Shown one piece after another: positions 17,684 to 25,834 of a stretch of 64,000 bases of DNA. The position numbers and the translations under genes were made by a program. Position 1 is the first letter of the stretch. Each line of letters opens with the position of its first letter. The stretch is from the NCBI RefSeq assembly GCF_002843175.1, contig NZ_PJEO01000016.1:62001-126000 (forward strand). The letters are read 5' to 3'. The DNA is from Confluentibacter flavum. Lineage in GTDB: Bacteria; Bacteroidota; Bacteroidia; Flavobacteriales; Flavobacteriaceae. The notes below the pieces were generated by a model that searched no databases, was not told where the DNA came from, and saw only the letters and a program-made list of their open reading frames with translations.

Positions 17684-17817
17684 TGGCACCCACAACCGTC
17701 ATCGCCTCCACAAGATTTTTTTGATTTAGCAGGTTTCCAAAAAAACTTTCTAATGATAAAGGCCAAAGCGAAAACAATTGCAATAACAACTAATATGTTT
17801 TGTATTATAGTGTTCAT
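17680..17817 (-). CDS. FeoB-associated Cys-rich membrane protein
   Basis: A 45-residue protein: one transmembrane helix (NILVVIAIVFALAFIIRKFFW, about residues 7-27) followed by a Lys-rich linker and a cysteine-rich tail, KKSCGGDDGCGCH. This is the signature of the small FeoB-associated protein family. It lies 38 bp downstream of feoB on the same strand, as third gene of a feoA-feoB operon, and would sit in the inner membrane with the Cys/His tail available for iron. It is short enough to be missed by automatic gene calls. Confidence 0.8.
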   Translation of the reverse strand: MNTIIQNILVVIAIVFALAFIIRKFFWKPAKSKKSCGGDDGCGCH

Positions 17818-17855
17818 AAGTCATTATTAGTCGGAAATCATTTTAATTCCTTAAA

Positions 17856-19955
17856 CTATTTTAAAAATTGAAACGCTACCAATGCTACTATATAAGCAAA
17901 AGTGCTCATAATTATCAATTGTAATGCAGGCCATTTCCAACTGTTTGTTTCACGTTTAACAATAGCCAAAGTACTCATGCACTGCATGGCAAATGCATAA
18001 AAAAGCAACAGCGAAACTCCAGATGCAAACGTAAATAAGGGTCCACCAAGAATGGGGTTTACCTCGCCTGCCATTCTATTTTTAATAGTCTCTTCTTCAT
18101 TGCTCCCTACGCTATAAATGGTTGCCAGTGTGCCCACAAATACTTCGCGAGCAGCAAAACTACTCACTATGGCAATACCAATTTTCCAATCGTAACCCAA
18201 AGGTCTTATCGCTGGTTCTATAGCACGACCTGTTATACCAATAAACGAATATTCTAGTTTTTGAGAAGCTACTTTACGTTGCAAATCATCTTCACTTAAA
18301 TTTTGGGCTGCAAATTCTTTTTTCACGATCGCCTCTGCATCATTAAATTCTGGCCCGGGGCCATACGATGCCAAAACCCAAAGTAAAATAGAAATAGCTA
18401 AAATTATTTTTCCTGCTCCAAAAACAAACGATTTTGTTTTTTCAACAACCGTTAACACTACATTTTTAAATAAGGGCAACTTATAATTAGGCATCTCGAT
18501 AACAAAAAATGTTTTGCCTTTAATTTTCAATATTTTGTTTAAGATGTAAGCGGAAATTATAGCTGTACCAAATCCTATCAAGTACAACAACATGAGCGTA
18601 AGTGCTTGGTATCCTAAACCCAAAAAACGACCTTCTGGAATAACTAAAGAAATAATAATTAAATACACGGGGAGTCTTGCCGAACATGTTGTAAAAGGTG
18701 TTACCAAAATGGTAATTAAGCGTTCTTTCCAATTTTCAATATTTCTGGTAGCCATAATAGCTGGAATTGCGCAAGCTGTACCAGATATAAGGGGTACCAC
18801 ACTTTTCCCACTTAAACCAAATCGCCTCATAACTCTATCCATTAAAAATACCACGCGACTCATGTAGCCACTTTCCTCCAGAACAGAAATAAATAAAAAC
18901 AAAAACGCGATCTGCGGAATAAAAATAACAATACCTCCAAGCCCAGGTATAATACCTTCAGCTAATAAGTCAGTAAAAACGCCTGATGGCAACGCGTTCT
19001 TTACCCATTCACTTAAGGATGCAAAAATGCTATCAATAAAATCCATTGGTACACTGGACCAATCGTAAATAGCTTGAAAAATGGTAAGTAAAATGATAAA
19101 GAAAATGAAATAGCCCCAAACTTTATGGGTTAAAACCCTATCCAATTTTGTTCGTAAATCCTTAGCTTGAGAGAGATCTATAGTTTGTCCATTTTTAAGA
19201 ACACTATTTATAAACTGATATCTTTTAATAGTTTCCTTTTGCTGTAATCGTTTTAAATCGGCTTTACTTTTGGTTTTAAAATTAGCTATGGCATCAATTT
19301 CATTTCTGTCTACTTTTCCGAAGTTAACATCTTGTGTAATAACCAACCAAAGCTTATAAACAAGCTGATTAGGGAATGCTTTTCGTAGATTATCAAAGTA
19401 GTCTTTGTCAATTTCAGACGTATCTAAACAAGGCGTTACAGAGATGTCTTTATAATTGGTTATTAAATTTTTTAAATGGTCTATCCCTTCATTTTTCCTA
19501 GTGCTTATTAAAGCTACTTTGGTGTTAAGACGCTCTTCTAAATGGTCAATATCCAAAGAAATACCTTTATATCGCATTCTATCTGCCATGTTAATGACTA
19601 GAATGGTTGGTATCTCTAAATCTTTAATTTGAGTGAAAAGTAATAGGTTTCGTTTTAAATTTTCGACATCACTAATCACAACAGCAACATCAGGAAAATC
19701 CTTATCGTTTTTATTAAGCAGTAGTTCTATAACTACGTTTTCATCAAGTGAAGACGCATTTAAACTATAAGTTCCCGGTAAATCTATAATATGAGCCTTA
19801 ACCCCGCGAGGTAATTTACAAACACCTTGCTTTTTTTCAACCGTAATACCAGGATAATTACCAACTTTTTGATTAAGTCCTGTTAATGAGTTAAAAACAG
19901 ATGTTTTTCCAGTATTTGGGTTACCAATTAAGGCCACATTTATTTGCTTACTCAT
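17856..19955 (-). CDS. feoB: Ferrous iron transporter FeoB
   Basis: A 699-residue inner-membrane Fe(II) transporter. The N-terminal G-protein domain has G1 GNPNTGKTSVFN (residues ~11-22), G3 DLPGTYSL and G4-like NMAD. The C-terminal part has multiple membrane segments with the Gate motifs, including SGTACAIPAIMATR and FTTCSARLPVYL with their conserved cysteines. The ATG overlaps the feoA stop by 4 bp. Length is normal for the family. Confidence 0.97.
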   Translation of the reverse strand: MSKQINVALIGNPNTGKTSVFNSLTGLNQKVGNYPGITVEKKQGVCKLPRGVKAHIIDLPGTYSLNASSLDENVVIELLLNKNDKDFPDVAVVISDVENLKRNLLLFTQIKDLEIPTILVINMADRMRYKGISLDIDHLEERLNTKVALISTRKNEGIDHLKNLITNYKDISVTPCLDTSEIDKDYFDNLRKAFPNQLVYKLWLVITQDVNFGKVDRNEIDAIANFKTKSKADLKRLQQKETIKRYQFINSVLKNGQTIDLSQAKDLRTKLDRVLTHKVWGYFIFFIILLTIFQAIYDWSSVPMDFIDSIFASLSEWVKNALPSGVFTDLLAEGIIPGLGGIVIFIPQIAFLFLFISVLEESGYMSRVVFLMDRVMRRFGLSGKSVVPLISGTACAIPAIMATRNIENWKERLITILVTPFTTCSARLPVYLIIISLVIPEGRFLGLGYQALTLMLLYLIGFGTAIISAYILNKILKIKGKTFFVIEMPNYKLPLFKNVVLTVVEKTKSFVFGAGKIILAISILLWVLASYGPGPEFNDAEAIVKKEFAAQNLSEDDLQRKVASQKLEYSFIGITGRAIEPAIRPLGYDWKIGIAIVSSFAAREVFVGTLATIYSVGSNEEETIKNRMAGEVNPILGGPLFTFASGVSLLLFYAFAMQCMSTLAIVKRETNSWKWPALQLIIMSTFAYIVALVAFQFLK

Positions 19956-20185
19956 AGTTCAATTTTATCAATTAGGATATGAGAAGCCGTTTCCTTTCTG
20001 ATGGCCAAATGAGTTCCATTAATATTTAAATACATGGGATCTTTAAACGGTGCCAACTGAACAAGTTCAACATAATTACCAGGTAAGCAACCCATTTCAA
20101 GTAACTTTAAAGGTATGTGAACTGAAGAAACATCAGTAATAATACCGCGTTCGCCACGTTTAAGATGTGCTATTGTAATTTGCAA
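19952..20185 (-). CDS. feoA: Ferrous iron transport protein FeoA
   Basis: A 77-residue SH3-like cytosolic protein that supports FeoB. The family pattern LLEMGCLPGNYVELVQLAPFKDP is readable from residue ~28, followed by the LAIRKETASHILI strand-helix end. It overlaps feoB by 4 bp (ATGA type), so the two are translationally coupled. Upstream (20186-20335) is a short gap with a tandem AGTTaCAAAGTTTC-like repeat. Confidence 0.93.
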   Translation of the reverse strand: MQITIAHLKRGERGIITDVSSVHIPLKLLEMGCLPGNYVELVQLAPFKDPMYLNINGTHLAIRKETASHILIDKIEL

Positions 20186-20335
20186 GCTTATTTAGATTGA
20201 TTTTAAAGAAGCAAAAGTAATGTAAAAGTTTATAGTTACAAAGTTTCAGAGTTGCAAAGTTTCTAAGACTAAAAAACGCTTTATGAGAAAATTTACAACT
20301 TGAAGAATAAACAACATTCCACTAAACAACAAACC

Positions 20336-21004
20336 TTACTTTTCTTCTTTGAGAATTTCAATATCATCAAGCAAGCGTTCAATATCTTCAGCTTTTGTGC
20401 CATCATAAAAGCCTCTTATTTGTTTCTTTTTATCGATTAGCATAAAATTTTCAGTGTGGATCATATCAAAAGGCCCTCCATCTCCATTGCTTTTTACAGC
20501 TAAATAGCTTTTTCTTGCCAGCTCATAAATCTGTTTTTTATCGCCAGTCACTAAATTCCACTTCGCATCATTAACGCCTTTATCATTAGCATATCGTTTT
20601 AACTGTTCCACAGTATCAATTTCTGGGGTAACGGTGTACGACAGTAGCATGACTTCATCATCAGTCATTATTTCTTTTTGAACATCAGCCATATGACTCG
20701 TCATAATAGGGCAAATAGTTTGACAAGTGGTAAAAAAGAAATCCGCCACATAAATTTTATCTTTATAATCATCTTGGGTAATTGTTTTTCCGTTTTGATT
20801 AATAAGTTTAAAATCTCCTATTTTATGATATTTTCTTTGGCTTTGAATGGTGCTGTCAACCAACTCTGCATTAACCATCTCAGGTTGATATACAGGTAAA
20901 GGCTTATAAACATTAAGCGTCTTATAAATTATGGTCACAATTATGATAGAAATAACCCCAAAAACAATAGCAAAAATTTTATACTCTTTGAAAAATAACA
21001 GCAT
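20336..21004 (-). CDS. SCO1/SenC-type copper chaperone protein
   Basis: A 222-residue thioredoxin-fold protein anchored by an N-terminal transmembrane helix (residues ~9-27). The copper-binding CxxxC (TTCQTICPIMTSHM) and the distant histidine in DMIHTENFMLID are both present, so it should bind Cu for assembly of cytochrome oxidase CuA. Length and motif order are typical. No cytochrome oxidase genes are in the window. Confidence 0.9.
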   Translation of the reverse strand: MLLFFKEYKIFAIVFGVISIIIVTIIYKTLNVYKPLPVYQPEMVNAELVDSTIQSQRKYHKIGDFKLINQNGKTITQDDYKDKIYVADFFFTTCQTICPIMTSHMADVQKEIMTDDEVMLLSYTVTPEIDTVEQLKRYANDKGVNDAKWNLVTGDKKQIYELARKSYLAVKSNGDGGPFDMIHTENFMLIDKKKQIRGFYDGTKAEDIERLLDDIEILKEEK

Positions 21005-21135
21005 TAAGACAGATAAAAATTAAATTAATGCAAAAATACAATGAAATTGAAAGATGTACTACCGCATAATGGCTTAATTTCTTGTTAAAACACCTCACTA
21101 TTTATAATTAGCTTTTTAAAGTTGGTTTAAAAGAT

Positions 21136-21143
21136 TACTTTTG
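21136..21143 (+). promoter_or_regulatory. Bacteroidota -7 promoter element before rseP
   Basis: TACTTTTG matches TAnnTTTG, 29 bases before the rseP ATG. The -33 position carries TTTT instead of TTTG with a 19-nt spacer. Confidence 0.45.
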
Positions 21144-21172
21144 TGCGGTTATAAAAAATCGATTGCAGATAT

Positions 21173-22513
21173 ATGGAGTTTGTTATTAAAATATCACAGT
21201 TTTTACTAAGTCTTTCTTTGCTGATTGTCCTTCATGAGTTAGGGCATTTTATCCCTGCGAAATTATTTAAAACGAGGGTAGAAAAATTCTATTTATTCTT
21301 TGATGTTAAGTTTTCATTGTTTAAAAAGAAAATAGGAGAAACGGTATATGGTATAGGCTGGTTACCATTAGGTGGTTATGTGAAAATATCTGGAATGATA
21401 GACGAAAGCATGGACACCGAACAAATGGCGCAACCGCCACAACCTTGGGAATTTCGTTCTAAACCTACATGGCAACGTTTAATTATTATGTTGGGTGGTG
21501 TCACTGTTAATTTCGTTCTAGCACTCATTATTTACATTTTTATGGCATTTGCCTATGGAGATGAAGATATATCTGCTGCAAGTATTAAGGATGGTTATTG
21601 GGTTGAAAACCCATTACTTATTGATTTAGGATTTAAAACGGGTGACAAAGTTGTGGCGGTTGGAGACGCTAAAGTAGTTAATGAATCTGATATAAAATCT
21701 AATTTTTTAGCTGCTAAATCGATAACAATAGAGCGAGATGGTGTAGAAAAAACCATTGATTTGCCACAAGACTTTTTGGGCCAACTTTCCACAAGTAAAG
21801 ACCGCAGTCTATTTGAACTTAGGGTCCCTTTTATGGTAGGCCAAGTCACTGACAGTTCAAAAAACAAAAGTGTAGATTTAAAACAAAGGGACGTTATAAC
21901 CGCTATTAATGGTAATGAAGTAAAATATTTTGATCAATTTTCTGCTGTTTTGGCTACTCTCAAAGGACAAACCGTTACTGCCACGGTTTTACGCGATAAT
22001 GAAACGCTATCCAGAGAATTATATGTAGATGAAAATGGTAAGTTAGGTATTTTTCCGGCTAACAGTCCAAGACGTTTTAGTGAATTAGGCTATTTTGATA
22101 TTGTAAAAAAAGAATATTCGTTTGCTGAAAGTTTTGGTGTTGGATATGATAAATTTACTGGTCAGATAAGCTCTTATTTCGGACAATTAAAATTAATTTT
22201 TAGCCCGAGTACAGGTGCTTATAAAGGAGTTGGTGGTTTTAAAGCCATTTTTGATATTTTTCCAGATACTTGGAGTTGGCAGGCATTTTGGTCTATTACA
22301 GCCTTTTTATCTATCATGCTTGCTGTTTTAAATCTATTGCCAATTCCGGCTTTAGATGGCGGACACGTTATGTTTTTATTATATGAAATGATATCAGGCA
22401 GAAAACCAGGAGACAAGTTTATGGAATATGCACAAATGGTTGGTTTCTTTATACTTATAGCTTTGGTCCTTTTTGCCAATGGTAACGATATTTTCAAAGC
22501 TATTTTTAATTAA
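21173..22513 (+). CDS. rseP: Site-2 protease RseP
   Basis: A 446-residue intramembrane zinc metalloprotease that releases anti-sigma factors. The HExxH motif is in VLHELGHFIPAKLF (residues ~20-33). A GxxxGG-like PLGGYVKISGM follows, then PDZ-type sequence in the middle (including KQRDVITAINGNEV). The C-terminal NLLPIPALDGGHVMF supplies the third zinc ligand. Four or so membrane helices fit the family. It has its own promoter and stands alone between the SCO gene and the tRNA-Asn region. Confidence 0.95.
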   Translation: MEFVIKISQFLLSLSLLIVLHELGHFIPAKLFKTRVEKFYLFFDVKFSLFKKKIGETVYGIGWLPLGGYVKISGMIDESMDTEQMAQPPQPWEFRSKPTWQRLIIMLGGVTVNFVLALIIYIFMAFAYGDEDISAASIKDGYWVENPLLIDLGFKTGDKVVAVGDAKVVNESDIKSNFLAAKSITIERDGVEKTIDLPQDFLGQLSTSKDRSLFELRVPFMVGQVTDSSKNKSVDLKQRDVITAINGNEVKYFDQFSAVLATLKGQTVTATVLRDNETLSRELYVDENGKLGIFPANSPRRFSELGYFDIVKKEYSFAESFGVGYDKFTGQISSYFGQLKLIFSPSTGAYKGVGGFKAIFDIFPDTWSWQAFWSITAFLSIMLAVLNLLPIPALDGGHVMFLLYEMISGRKPGDKFMEYAQMVGFFILIALVLFANGNDIFKAIFN

Positions 22514-22531
22514 TATTTTTTTAATTTTTGT

Positions 22532-22562
22532 ATTGCAAAGTATAAAAATATATATATATTTG
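22532..22562 (+). promoter_or_regulatory. Likely original tRNA-Asn promoter
   Basis: ATTG at 22532-22535, 19-nt spacer, TATATTTG at 22555-22562, then a GC-rich start (GCGCTCGC) and a tRNA-Asn 5' fragment 22 bases later. The distance to the fragment fits a tRNA promoter. The complete tRNA-Asn is now about 390 bp downstream. Confidence 0.5.
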
Positions 22563-22583
22563 CGCTCGCAAAAGCGAAAAGCG

Positions 22584-22629
22584 ACACTCCTCCTTAGCTC
22601 ATCCCGATAGCTATCGGGAGGTTAGAGCA
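22584..22629 (+). pseudogene. 5' fragment of tRNA-Asn, interrupted by a palindrome
   Basis: ACACTCCTCCTTAGCTCA (22584-22601) is identical to the sequence at 22951-22968, which begins the complete tRNA-Asn. GGTTAGAGCA (22620-22629) continues the D-arm. In between, the GTT of the intact gene is replaced by TCCCGATAGCTATCGGGA, a palindrome found again at 42151. Nothing of the anticodon arm remains, so it is not functional. Confidence 0.75.
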
Positions 22630-22666
22630 AAAGCGAGATAACGTTCTTTAAAATAATAAAACAAGT

Positions 22667-22951
22667 ATGAATTATGTTTACATACTTTTTTCTAAAACAC
22701 TAAACCAATTTTATGTTGGAGAAACTGTGGACATAGAAGATAGGATAACCCAACATAATTCTGGTTTTTATGATTCAGCTTTTACCAAAAAAGCTTCTGA
22801 TTAGACTTTATATCATTTAATCGAATGTATAGATAGAGAACAAGCTAGAAAAATAGAAACCCATATTAAAAAAATGAAAAGCAAAACATACATTCAGAAT
22901 CTTAAAAAATATTTTGAAATGAATGAGAAGCTTAAAAATAAATATAGTTAA
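22667..22951 (+). pseudogene. Broken GIY-YIG nuclease gene between tRNA-Asn copies
   Basis: A 95-codon frame with one in-frame TAG (22802-22804, codon 46). Residues 1-20 read MNYVYILFSKTLNQFYVGET, in which YVYIL and FYVGET are the GIY and YIG strands of the small GIY-YIG nuclease family, followed by IEDRITQHN. After the stop comes TLYHLIECIDREQARKIETHIKKMKS, the usual C-terminal half, so one base change (probably from TGG) disabled an otherwise complete gene. It sits between a partial and a full tRNA-Asn. Its stop codon overlaps by a base the sequence repeated at the tRNA 5' end. Confidence 0.8.
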
Positions 22952-22954
22952 CAC

Positions 22955-23028
22955 TCCTCCTTAGCTCAGTTGGTTAGAGCATTTGACTGTTAATCAAAGG
23001 GTCCTTGGTTCGAGCCCAAGAGGGGGAG
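22955..23028 (+). tRNA. tRNA-Asn (GTT)
   Basis: A 74-base cloverleaf. The acceptor TCCTCCT pairs with AGGGGGA (one G-T pair), the D-arm is GCTC/GAGC, and the anticodon stem TTTGA/TCAAA has loop CTGTTAA, giving GTT. The T-arm is CTTGG/CCAAG with loop TTCGAGC, and the discriminator is G. CCA is not encoded. A terminator hairpin follows 12 bases later. It is the complete copy of a region with two partial copies nearby (22584 and 25663). Confidence 0.95.
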
Positions 23029-23040
23029 CAAAACAAGAAA

Positions 23041-23069
23041 AGACTTTACAGAAATGTAAGGTCTTTTTT
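23041..23069 (+). terminator. Intrinsic terminator of tRNA-Asn
   Basis: AGACTTTACA - GAAA - TGTAAGGTCT with one G-T pair, followed by a T run. The 267 bases from the tRNA to the hydrolase gene at 23296 otherwise hold no convincing gene. Confidence 0.8.
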
Positions 23070-23295
23070 GGTTTAAAGCTTATTGTTACTGCGTTATCTG
23101 CACTCTTGCATTTTCTTCTAAAACGCAACTTGACACGTTTTTTCTATAAAAAAGGCACACTTTTCGGTGCGCTCCAATCTGAGCGGGTATTTATTTTCCT
23201 CAACAAATCGTCTAAAAGAGTATGCTTATCATAGTTAAAGGACATTTGGTTTATTCTAAGCATATTGAAAAACGACTACTGTTTTAAAGTTGGCG

Positions 23296-25368
23296 TTATT
23301 GAAAATAATTGAATTTTAATAGAAAATGTGATTTTAAGATTTTGAACCTAACCCATTTATTGAACTTGAAATACAAATATATTCCGTATGAAGGGAATAA
23401 ATAGGCTAAAACCTTGTTCCTACTATATAGGGTGGGCTTTATTTTTACTAAGTACCTAAAAAAGCGCTCTGGTCTTAATAAAGCACCAAAAGTATATTTT
23501 ATTGGGCTACCCATTTTTATTGGCTGATAAGAGATGCCCACCTTATTTTCTCCTATGTTTTGATAAAAGCCAGAACTTAATGTTTGTAAAAAAACCAGTT
23601 TTCTTCGGTTTTCTAAGAGGCCTGTTTTTAAAGCAAAATTACAAAGGACGTCATTTAACATTTGGTCTGAATAACAAATTGGAGCCATCGTTTTTAAAAG
23701 TTCTTGATGTATTCCAAACATTTGCTCTTGGTGTAATTTAATATAATTATCGTAAAGCCACTTTTCTTCTGTTTTATGAACTTCTATTGTGAAGTCTTCC
23801 GCTTCTTTACTATATCCCAAAACGCATCCATGATTGGCTGCTGAAAATTGTTCATATAGCTGTGTATTTGCCATGAGCACATGATCTGAATATGTGGCAT
23901 AAGGTAATATTGAAAATAATAATCCGGAACGTTTGGTTTTCTCTTCAATTGTATAAATTTCTTTTAAGCCTAAATAATACCCAGAAATAGCTTTCTCTTT
24001 GTTGTAAAATTTATAAATGGATTCTTGCATGGTACCTCCCCAGCCAATGTCTACCAAAACCATTTCATTATATGTTTTACCATCCAACAAACTATTAACA
24101 TACTTATCGAATACTTCCCTATTGGAAGCCCTATTGGTTTCGTAGAATGTTTTGAATTTACTATTACCCTTCAAAAGCTCAAAGGATTGAGAATTAAAGA
24201 AATTTTGAATAGTTTTATCAATATCTAATTGAAGATCTTGGGCTAGGTCCATTTTAAAATTTTCAGTACAATTGAATGTGTCTAGAAAACGACTAACGGA
24301 CAAATTTTTATAATTCTTTTTTAAATAATTAAAATTTTCTTCCTCTAAAGGTTTAAATGAAATTTGTAAAGATGCTTGCCTAGAAATTTTAAGATAGTGT
24401 GTTTTAATAGCATTATCTGGTGAAAGCACAACGGATTCTTGATAAGCATCGAATAACTTCTTTAAAAATTGACCTTCACGTGATAGAAAAAAGAGGTCTT
24501 TAATACCTTCTTTAGTGCAGTTTTCGAACAACCGTATAATGAAAACATGATAAAAAATAATGTATTCCGTAAATGGCATGTATGGTTTTTTCCTAGTTTT
24601 CTTTCTAATGGACTCTATGGCGTTATTGAGATCTGTTTTATCGTTACCTAAATTGTTGATTTTATTCTTTAACAAATATTTTTTATGAGGCAATCTAAAG
24701 GCATTCATGCCTGCTTCTTTGGCTTTTAAGAAATCGCTACGTTTGTTGTCCCCAACCATCATAGCTTGATGGGCTTCTAATCCCAAACGATTGAGAATAT
24801 CCGAATAGATGTTCCCACGGTGCTTACTTTTCCCAAGTTGAGAAGACGTGTAAACATCATCAAATAAGTGCTTTATGCCATGGTGTTCTAGAAGACTCTC
24901 AAAAAGTGATTTTGGACCATAAAAATCAGATATTAAAATAATCTTAATTACCTGAGCTTTGAGCGTTTTTAGGAATTCAATGGTATTTGGATTAAGATAT
25001 TGAACCATTTGTTCCGATTCTAAATCGGCAAGTTCAAAAATCTGTAAAAAGGGCTCCTTTTTATTGGGAGGCAATACATTAGAATTAATAAGTCGTAGTG
25101 CTATTTCATTTTTTAAAACCTCATAAGGCAGTTCAACATCATCTAAACCGTGCTTTTTTGCAAGGTATTCTGAACTTGAAATCCTTGTAAAATAGAGATT
25201 TTCGATCGTTGTGTCTAGGCCCAGCTCTTTAATAATAAGTTTGGCCCAAATCCTTAATGTTTGGTTTGGGTGCACTTTTCTGTGAACTATAGTATCATAG
25301 TAATCTATAAAAAGTGTTTCAATGTTTTTACCTTTAACCTCCGAGAGTATGTTTTCAAATAATGACAA
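23296..25368 (-). CDS. Two-part HAD-superfamily hydrolase
   Basis: A 690-residue cytosolic protein. The N-terminal ~230 residues are a HAD phosphatase-like domain: motif I FIDYYDTIVHR (residues ~20-30), motif II IILISDF, a conserved lysine region, and motif III MVGDNKRSDFLKAKEAGM. The +2 position of motif I is Tyr instead of Asp, as in haloacid dehalogenases and some HAD proteins of polysaccharide loci. The remaining ~430 residues contain FLSREGQFLKKL and VDIGWGGTMQESIYKF, as in COG5610-type predicted hydrolases (recalled, not searched). Function is unknown; surface-polysaccharide genes are the usual context elsewhere but are absent here. It lies alone between a tRNA-Asn and a tRNA-Asn 3' fragment. 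Confidence 0.7.
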   Translation of the reverse strand: MSLFENILSEVKGKNIETLFIDYYDTIVHRKVHPNQTLRIWAKLIIKELGLDTTIENLYFTRISSSEYLAKKHGLDDVELPYEVLKNEIALRLINSNVLPPNKKEPFLQIFELADLESEQMVQYLNPNTIEFLKTLKAQVIKIILISDFYGPKSLFESLLEHHGIKHLFDDVYTSSQLGKSKHRGNIYSDILNRLGLEAHQAMMVGDNKRSDFLKAKEAGMNAFRLPHKKYLLKNKINNLGNDKTDLNNAIESIRKKTRKKPYMPFTEYIIFYHVFIIRLFENCTKEGIKDLFFLSREGQFLKKLFDAYQESVVLSPDNAIKTHYLKISRQASLQISFKPLEEENFNYLKKNYKNLSVSRFLDTFNCTENFKMDLAQDLQLDIDKTIQNFFNSQSFELLKGNSKFKTFYETNRASNREVFDKYVNSLLDGKTYNEMVLVDIGWGGTMQESIYKFYNKEKAISGYYLGLKEIYTIEEKTKRSGLLFSILPYATYSDHVLMANTQLYEQFSAANHGCVLGYSKEAEDFTIEVHKTEEKWLYDNYIKLHQEQMFGIHQELLKTMAPICYSDQMLNDVLCNFALKTGLLENRRKLVFLQTLSSGFYQNIGENKVGISYQPIKMGSPIKYTFGALLRPERFFRYLVKIKPTLYSRNKVLAYLFPSYGIYLYFKFNKWVRFKILKSHFLLKFNYFQ

Positions 25369-25589
25369 TAATCAAAATATTAGATTGGTCTTTTAAAATT
25401 TCATTTACTTCAAATAATCGTAAAACAAATCATTTTGCTTTTGCTAAAAACTTTTTCTGTCAATAATAACTACTTACACGAACATTCAAAGCGAAATTAC
25501 AATCCTTTAAAGAATGTATGAATTTTATTCATTAAAAGTAAACAAAAAACTCCCATAGAACATTAAGTTCTCGTTAAACTTAGATATTT

Positions 25590-25708
25590 AACGTTTACAT
25601 AAATTTTATCTATTAAATATTCTGCAATTTGAATGGCACGCGTTGCGACTCCATTTCTCAAGCTTGGTTCAGGCTCAAGAGGGGGAGCAAAACATGAAAG
25701 ACCTTACA
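25590..25708. pseudogene. Chimeric scar: asd 3' remnant joined to tRNA-Asn 3' remnant
   Basis: On the minus strand, 25590-25655 encodes ATRAIQIAEYLIDK, nearly the C-terminus of the Asd encoded at 30314 (ATNAIQIAEYLIDK). On the plus strand, 25663-25708 reads CTTGGTTC...CTCAAGAGGGGGAGC then AAAACATGAAAGACCTTACA, matching the T-arm, acceptor and downstream terminator arm of tRNA-Asn at 23004-23050 with several changes. Neither part is functional. The rest of the 466-bp gap between 25369 and 25834 shows no gene. Confidence 0.7.
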
Positions 25709-25834
25709 AACATGTACAGCTTATTTAGTTACCTACAACCCTACTAAAATCTTAAAAAAGATTATAATAATATATGGCATTCCATTTAAACCTTTGTGCT
25801 AAATCTTTATCTAAGTATTATAATCATTAACGAC

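Noticed and set aside
22983-23234. Open frame starting inside tRNA-Asn
   Set aside because: It runs through the anticodon and T arms and the terminator, so it is a chance frame.
23075-23290. Possible second GIY-YIG remnant after the tRNA-Asn terminator
   Set aside because: A few residues (STNRLKEYAYHS) resemble the family, but stops interrupt it and the match is too short to support.
22550-25800. Calling the whole tRNA-Asn region a typical integrative element
   Set aside because: No integrase or other recombinase gene is inside; only fragments and one hydrolase gene, so it is reported as a scar, not as a mobile element.
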